Shown: positions 60,026 through 64,000 of the stretch, one piece after another | Numbering within the stretch: position 1 is the stretch's first letter | Layout of the letters: every line of letters starts with the position of its first letter | DNA from: Candidatus Ribeiella danica | GTDB taxonomy: Bacteria; Chloroflexota; Chloroflexia; Chloroflexales; Roseiflexaceae | Length of the DNA stretch: 64,000 nucleotides | Assembly: GCA_016717335.1 (NCBI GenBank) | Contig: JADKFS010000018.1 | Location: 303,189-367,188, forward strand | Direction of reading: 5' to 3' | Position numbers and translations under genes: made by a program | Notes under the pieces: model-generated | What the model was told of the DNA's origin: nothing | What the model saw: only the letters and a program-made list of their open reading frames with translations | The model's database searches: none

Positions 60026-62398
60026 GTGGCACTTCGTCATCGAAACGTCCGTCTGAGCCTCGTGCTCATCCTCGTACTACTCACATCGCTGCTCGCATCT
60101 GCAGCGTTTGCAGCGCCCGCGCAGATCAGCGCCGCCGCCGACAAGGACGCCCAGGGCAAGAGCGACGACTTGAAGCACCCACGTGGCGACAAGCAGCGCG
60201 CGCTGCACGAGGCCGGCCTGGAGAAGGTCATGAAGGGCCAGGCCACGGCGACCGGCAAGAACAAGGTCGTCCAGGTCGCCAAGGGCCAGTACGTCGAGCT
60301 GGCCCGCCAGGGCGAGGACTCGATCTTCACCATCCTCGGCGAGTTCGGCAACTCGATTGTTTCGCCTCAGGGCGGAACGCCCGGCCCGCTGCACAACCAG
60401 ATCCCGGCGCCGGATCGCAGCGTGGATAACACGTCGATCTGGGCGCCCGACTTCACCTCGGCCTACTACAAGAACCTGCTGTTCTCGGAGGCGTCCGGCG
60501 CGGTCTCGATGCGCAACTTCTACAAGGAGCTGTCCGCGAACCGCTACACCGTGAACGGCGACGTGACCGACTGGGTCCAGGTGCCGTTCAACGAGGCGCG
60601 CTACGGCACAAACCTCTGCGGCAGCATCGTCTGCTCGACTGTCTGGCGGTTCGTGAACGACTCGGGCGACGCCTGGTACAGCGCGCAGCTCGGGGCGGGC
60701 AAGAGCGACGCCGACATCAACGCCTACCTGGCGCAGTTCGACAAGTGGGACCGCTACGACTACGACGGCGACGGCAACTTCAACGAGCCGGACGGCTACA
60801 TCGACCACTTCCAGTCGATCCACGCCGGCTCGGGCGAGGAGACCGGTGGCGGCGCGCAGGGCACCGACGCGATCTGGAGCCACCGCTGGTACGCGTGGTT
60901 CTCGGCCAACGGGCCGGACGGCACCGGGCCGCACGGCTTGGGCGGCCTCCGGATCGGCAACACGAACTACTGGATCGGCGACTACACCGTCGAGCCCGAG
61001 GACGGCGGCGTGGGCGTGTTCTCGCACGAGTTTGGCCACGACCTGGGCCTGCCCGACCTGTATGACACCTCGGGCAACACCGGCGGCGCCGAGAACTCGA
61101 CCGGCTTCTGGACACTGTATTCGAGCGGCTCGTACGGCGCGAGCGGCAAGCCTGAGGACGGCATCGGCACCAAGCCGATCCACATGAGCGCCTACGAGAA
61201 GATCTACCTCGGCTGGTCGAACTACCAGCTGGTCGGCCGCGGCCAGAAGGTGTCGGTCAAGCTTGGACCGTCGACGGCGAACACCAAGCAGGCCCAGCAG
61301 CTGGTCGTGCTGCTGCCGGATAAGAAGATCAACTTCACGATCGGCGACCCGTACGCCGGCTCATACTTCTACCACTCCGGCGCCGGCAACGACCTCGACA
61401 ACAACATGACCCGCTCGATCACGCTGCCGGCCGGGACGGTCACGCTCTCGATGCAGGCGCGCTACCAGATCGAGACCTGCTGGGACTACGCCTACGTCGA
61501 GGTCTCGACCGACGGCACGACGTTCCACTCGATCCCGACCTCCGCGTCCACCAACGACAACGAGAACGGCCAGAACTTCGGCAACGGCATCACCGGGACG
61601 TCCGGCTCGCCAAAGGTCTGCGATGATCTGGGCACCCCCGTGTGGGTACCGGTCACGGCCGACCTCACGCCGTACGCGGGCCAGACGATCCAGCTGCGCC
61701 TGCGCTACTGGACCGACGGCGCGGTAGCCGGGACCGGCTTCGCGGTCGACGACATCGCGATCACCGGCCAGCCGACCGACGGCGCCGAGAGCGACACGGG
61801 CTGGACATTTGCGGGCTTCAGCCGCACGACCGGCACGACCACCCAGTCGTTCTTCAACGCCTACTTCGCCGAGAACCGCCAGTACACCGGCTACGACGAC
61901 TCGCTGCGGACCGGCCCGTACAACTTCGGCTTCCCGGACACGAAGCCCGACTGGGTCGAGCACTACCCGTACCAGAACGGCCTGCTGGTCTGGTACTACG
62001 ATACCTCGTTCGCGGACAACAACGTCGGCGACAACTGCCTCAACGGGCGCTGCGGCGGCCTGTACCTGCCGGTCGACGCGCACCCCGCGCTGCTGATCCG
62101 GCCGGACAACGGCAAGGTCTGGCGGCCGCGCATCCAGTCGTACGACGCGACCTTCGGCCTGAGCAAGACGCCGAAGATCACGCTTCACACGACAAGCAGT
62201 GTTGCACAGACCTACGGCGGCCTGGCGGCCAACCCGGTCTTCGACGACTCGAAGAGCTACTGGGTCGCGCCGAACCCGTCGATCGGCAACTTCGGCTGGT
62301 CGAGCGTTCCGGTGCCCAACACCGGCACCACGATCCGCGTGAACAGCGTCTCGGCGCTGGATAGCTTCATGCAGGTCGAGGTGCGCACCGCGAAGTAA
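60026..62398 (+). CDS. M6 family (immune inhibitor A-like) metalloprotease
   Basis: 790 residues, secreted zinc protease. Signal peptide (LSLVLILVLLTSLLASAAFA), N-terminal propeptide-like region to about 110, M6 catalytic domain with WDRYDYDGDGNFNEPDGYIDHF (Ca-site-like), TDAIWSHRWY and the zinc motif HEFGHDLGLPDLYDT (two His and the catalytic Glu), then a C-terminal region with a MAM/jelly-roll-like domain (DNNMTRSITLPAGTVTLSMQARYQIE..WDYAYVEVS). GTG 60026 is chosen because GAAGGAGG lies 7 nt upstream; the upstream ATG 60005 would place the ribosome site inside the gene. It degrades extracellular protein, and in Bacillus such enzymes cleave immune peptides. A second copy follows. Confidence 0.92.
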   Translation: MALRHRNVRLSLVLILVLLTSLLASAAFAAPAQISAAADKDAQGKSDDLKHPRGDKQRALHEAGLEKVMKGQATATGKNKVVQVAKGQYVELARQGEDSIFTILGEFGNSIVSPQGGTPGPLHNQIPAPDRSVDNTSIWAPDFTSAYYKNLLFSEASGAVSMRNFYKELSANRYTVNGDVTDWVQVPFNEARYGTNLCGSIVCSTVWRFVNDSGDAWYSAQLGAGKSDADINAYLAQFDKWDRYDYDGDGNFNEPDGYIDHFQSIHAGSGEETGGGAQGTDAIWSHRWYAWFSANGPDGTGPHGLGGLRIGNTNYWIGDYTVEPEDGGVGVFSHEFGHDLGLPDLYDTSGNTGGAENSTGFWTLYSSGSYGASGKPEDGIGTKPIHMSAYEKIYLGWSNYQLVGRGQKVSVKLGPSTANTKQAQQLVVLLPDKKINFTIGDPYAGSYFYHSGAGNDLDNNMTRSITLPAGTVTLSMQARYQIETCWDYAYVEVSTDGTTFHSIPTSASTNDNENGQNFGNGITGTSGSPKVCDDLGTPVWVPVTADLTPYAGQTIQLRLRYWTDGAVAGTGFAVDDIAITGQPTDGAESDTGWTFAGFSRTTGTTTQSFFNAYFAENRQYTGYDDSLRTGPYNFGFPDTKPDWVEHYPYQNGLLVWYYDTSFADNNVGDNCLNGRCGGLYLPVDAHPALLIRPDNGKVWRPRIQSYDATFGLSKTPKITLHTTSSVAQTYGGLAANPVFDDSKSYWVAPNPSIGNFGWSSVPVPNTGTTIRVNSVSALDSFMQVEVRTAK

Positions 62399-62440
62399 GG
62401 GACTCCGGTCTTCTGACCTAGCGCATTGCGCATTGGTGGA

Positions 62441-62473
62441 GGTGCAGGGGCCACGCGGCCTCTGCACCTTTTT
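62441..62473 (+). terminator. Rho-independent terminator of M6 gene 1
   Basis: GGTGCAGGGGCC-ACGC-GGCCTCTGCACC (12 bp, one G-U) followed by TTTTT, 42 bp after the stop codon. Confidence 0.9.
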
Positions 62474-62524
62474 CAGAGGTAGCTTTCTCGCTCGCGGCGA
62501 GCAATGCGCCCGATCGCCCCACAC

Positions 62525-62553
62525 CCTGCCCCCGCAAAGGGGCAGGTTTTTTT
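62525..62553 (+). terminator. Second terminator hairpin
   Basis: CCTGCCCC-CGCAAA-GGGGCAGG followed by TTTTTTT. Back-up terminator; the region 62554-62770 shows no gene. Confidence 0.8.
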
Positions 62554-62770
62554 GTGGATGGCGCGGCCACGCAAGACGAATGACGCTGTCTTCCGCCGCA
62601 GTGCAATAAGGAAAAACGAAAACCTAGCCACGAAAGAGGGGCCAGGGGAGGGCCGCAGGCGCTGTCCTGACCCCGCCCGCCACAATCAGTGTGGCGAGCC
62701 GCTAGAGCATCTTGCGGCGCGAAAAATACATGGATTCGATGGCTCTTCTATTACATTTCTGTCATAAACT

Positions 62771-62799
62771 TTGACAAATTTAACACCGATTACTATAAT
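62771..62799 (+). promoter_or_regulatory. Full-consensus sigma-70 promoter of M6 gene 2
   Basis: TTGACA - 17 bp - TATAAT, identical to consensus, in an AT-rich block. The transcript would carry a leader of about 330 nt before ATG 63135. Confidence 0.88.
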
Positions 62800-62829
62800 C
62801 GGCCCATCTCAGTGCAGGGCGAAAATTAG

Positions 62830-63019
62830 ATACTGGCAGGAATCGTTCGATCCTGAAATACTGGCAGGGGTGGCCACATTTCCTGTATACGCGGGGTGTC
62901 CGCAGGTAGAGGCTTGTCAGCTCTACCCGGCGTAGCTTCGCGTTGGCAGTTTTCTGTCCACTGGGGAGGATTGCGGGGCCTCGGCTCCTCCGGCCCTCCT
63001 CAGGCGGGCTTGGCTTTTT
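62830..63019 (+). promoter_or_regulatory. Long structured leader of M6 gene 2
   Basis: A direct repeat ATACTGGCAGG occurs at 62830 and 62858. GGTAGAG/CTCTACC forms a hairpin at about 62904-62926. CCGGCCC (62990) with GGGCTTGG (63006), followed by CTTTTT (to 63019), makes a terminator-like hairpin with one bulge. No riboswitch class recognised. Confidence 0.45.
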
Positions 63020-63031
63020 GTTGCCTTGTAG

Positions 63032-63045
63032 CCAAAGGAGGTGGC
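63032..63045 (+). promoter_or_regulatory. Start-less extended Shine-Dalgarno (CCAAAGGAGGTGGC) in M6 leader 2
   Basis: CCAAAGGAGGTGGC followed by ATATCACAC, no start codon in range. The real ribosome site GGAAGG lies next to ATG 63135, 90 nt downstream. Confidence 0.6.
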
Positions 63046-63134
63046 ATATCACACACTCGCCCGCAACAGCATCAATCTCAGATCGCAACCGTCCAAGCTC
63101 CATCTAATTCGTCAATACAAGGAAGGACGTGAGT

Positions 63135-64000
63135 ATGTCACTCAGACGACGAGCTCGTCTCGGCATTCTGTTCACCTTCGCACTCATTGTCAGCTTGCTG
63201 GCGCCTACCGCCTTCGCGGCGCCGCGCGTGCCGGCCCCTGGATCGAAAGATAACCAGGGCCAGAGCGATAACCTGAAGGGCCCGCTCAGCGCGCGGCAGC
63301 ACACGCTCCGCCAGTCCGCGCTGCAGGCGCGCCTCAAGGGCCTGGTCGATGGCAACATCGTCGAGGTGGCCAAGGGCAAGTACGTCGAGCTGGCGCGCGA
63401 GAAGACCGATAAGATCTTCGTGATCATCGCCGAGTTCGGCAACACGCGCCACTCGGCCTACCCCGACACCAACGGCGACGGCTCGCCCGCCAGCGACGCG
63501 CTGACCTTCGATGGCCCGCTGCACAATAAGATCCCGGCGCCGGACCGCAAGAAGGATAACTCGACGCTGTGGCAGGCCGACTTCAATCCCGCGCACTACG
63601 AGAATATGTACTTTAGCCGCATGGCGGAGTACTACAAGTCGCAGTCGTCGGGCCGCTACTCGGTCGAGGGCAGCGTCACCGAGTGGGTCAAGGTGCCGTT
63701 CAACGAGGCCCGCTACGGCCGCAACGTCTGCGGCGGGATCGTCTGCAACAACACCTGGTTCCTGATCCGCGACGCCATGGCCTTCTGGGTGCAAGATCAG
63801 CTGGCGGCCGGCAAGACGATGGCCGAGATCACCAGCTACCTGAAGACCTTTGACCAGTGGGACCGCTACGACTACGACGGCGACGGCAACTTCGACGAGC
63901 CGGACGGCTACATCGATCACTTCCAGATCGTGCACGCCGGCGGCGACGAGGCGGCCGGCGACCCGCAGCAGGGCACCGACGCGATCTGGAGCCACCGCTG
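63135..64000 (+). CDS. M6 family metalloprotease, second copy (runs off the window)
   Basis: First 288 codons of a paralogue of the gene at 60026. Signal peptide (LGILFTFALIVSLLAPTAFAAP), propeptide region (VVEVAKGKYVELAREKTDKIFVIIAEFGN, compare VVQVAKGQYVELARQGEDSIFTILGEFGN in copy 1), then IPAPDRKKDNSTLWQADFNPAHYENMYF and the Ca-site-like WDRYDYDGDGNFDEPDGYIDHFQ; TDAIWSHR is the last motif before the window ends, so the zinc motif lies outside. ATG 63135 has GGAAGG 8 nt upstream; GTG 63129 is an alternative. Secreted protease by homology. Confidence 0.92.
   Translation, partial: MSLRRRARLGILFTFALIVSLLAPTAFAAPRVPAPGSKDNQGQSDNLKGPLSARQHTLRQSALQARLKGLVDGNIVEVAKGKYVELAREKTDKIFVIIAEFGNTRHSAYPDTNGDGSPASDALTFDGPLHNKIPAPDRKKDNSTLWQADFNPAHYENMYFSRMAEYYKSQSSGRYSVEGSVTEWVKVPFNEARYGRNVCGGIVCNNTWFLIRDAMAFWVQDQLAAGKTMAEITSYLKTFDQWDRYDYDGDGNFDEPDGYIDHFQIVHAGGDEAAGDPQQGTDAIWSHR

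Noticed and set aside
62571..63120. Small protein genes between the M6 genes
   Set aside because: Open frames there lack ribosome sites and family similarity, and the region is better explained as terminators, promoter and leader.

Overview
The window is a GC-rich bacterial chromosome segment. It most resembles a filamentous member of the Chloroflexota (class Chloroflexia, Roseiflexus/Kouleothrix-like). This rests on gene content and protein style: DUF11 secreted proteins, M6 immune-inhibitor-A-like proteases, a short sedolisin, BNR propellers, a KorA with a fused gamma domain, and a 7TM-PAS-STAS regulator. The taxonomic call is inference; no rRNA or other marker is present. I saw no tRNA, rRNA, CRISPR array, transposase or prophage gene.

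Layout. 1-7.3 kb: 3' end of a frameshifted glucoamylase-like gene, a secreted Chloroflexota-type protein, a DUF11 surface protein, a GT-C-like membrane protein and a lysoplasmalogenase. 7.8-9.2 kb: GH4 alpha-galactosidase. 9.3-18.5 kb (minus strand): a lipid beta-oxidation cluster (SCP2 protein, two acyl-CoA dehydrogenases, FadN-type hydroxyacyl-CoA dehydrogenase/enoyl-CoA hydratase, thiolase) with MurG and a GNAT protein inside it. 18.8-28.1 kb: GAF-GGDEF protein, KorAB 2-oxoglutarate:ferredoxin oxidoreductase, HtrA-like lipoprotein protease, PstB and small unknowns. 28.6-37.2 kb: solute-binding proteins, a MalG permease, a MalF permease fused to a GT39-like membrane glycosyltransferase, and a sedolisin. 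37.6-45.4 kb: aspartate kinase, MetF, 7TM-PAS-STAS regulator, PriA. 45.7-53.1 kb: a sigma-like/anti-sigma/transmembrane fusion, a glycosyltransferase and a second MalFG pair. 53.3-64 kb: two divergent BNR-propeller proteins and two tandem M6 metalloproteases.

Between the genes there are several layered repeat systems. (1) Tandem arrays with a period of 7 or 8 bp and many different unit words sit mostly in spacers of co-directional genes, often touching the upstream stop codon; they also occur in frame inside coding regions. (2) Hairpin elements sit just beyond operon 3' ends and at all five junctions of intact convergent genes; several carry a long perfect palindrome whose sequence differs at each site while its self-complementarity is kept. 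(3) Six copies of a roughly 170-350 bp GC-rich element share a conserved core. In addition, three secreted protease genes have an extended Shine-Dalgarno sequence 60-100 nt upstream of the start with no start codon behind it, and metF and one BNR gene have leaders ending in terminator-like hairpins.

Three genes carry apparent indels (glucoamylase-like, the gene at 1120, and the FadN gene). The FadN case is one extra C in a C-run, so part of this may be sequencing error rather than gene decay.
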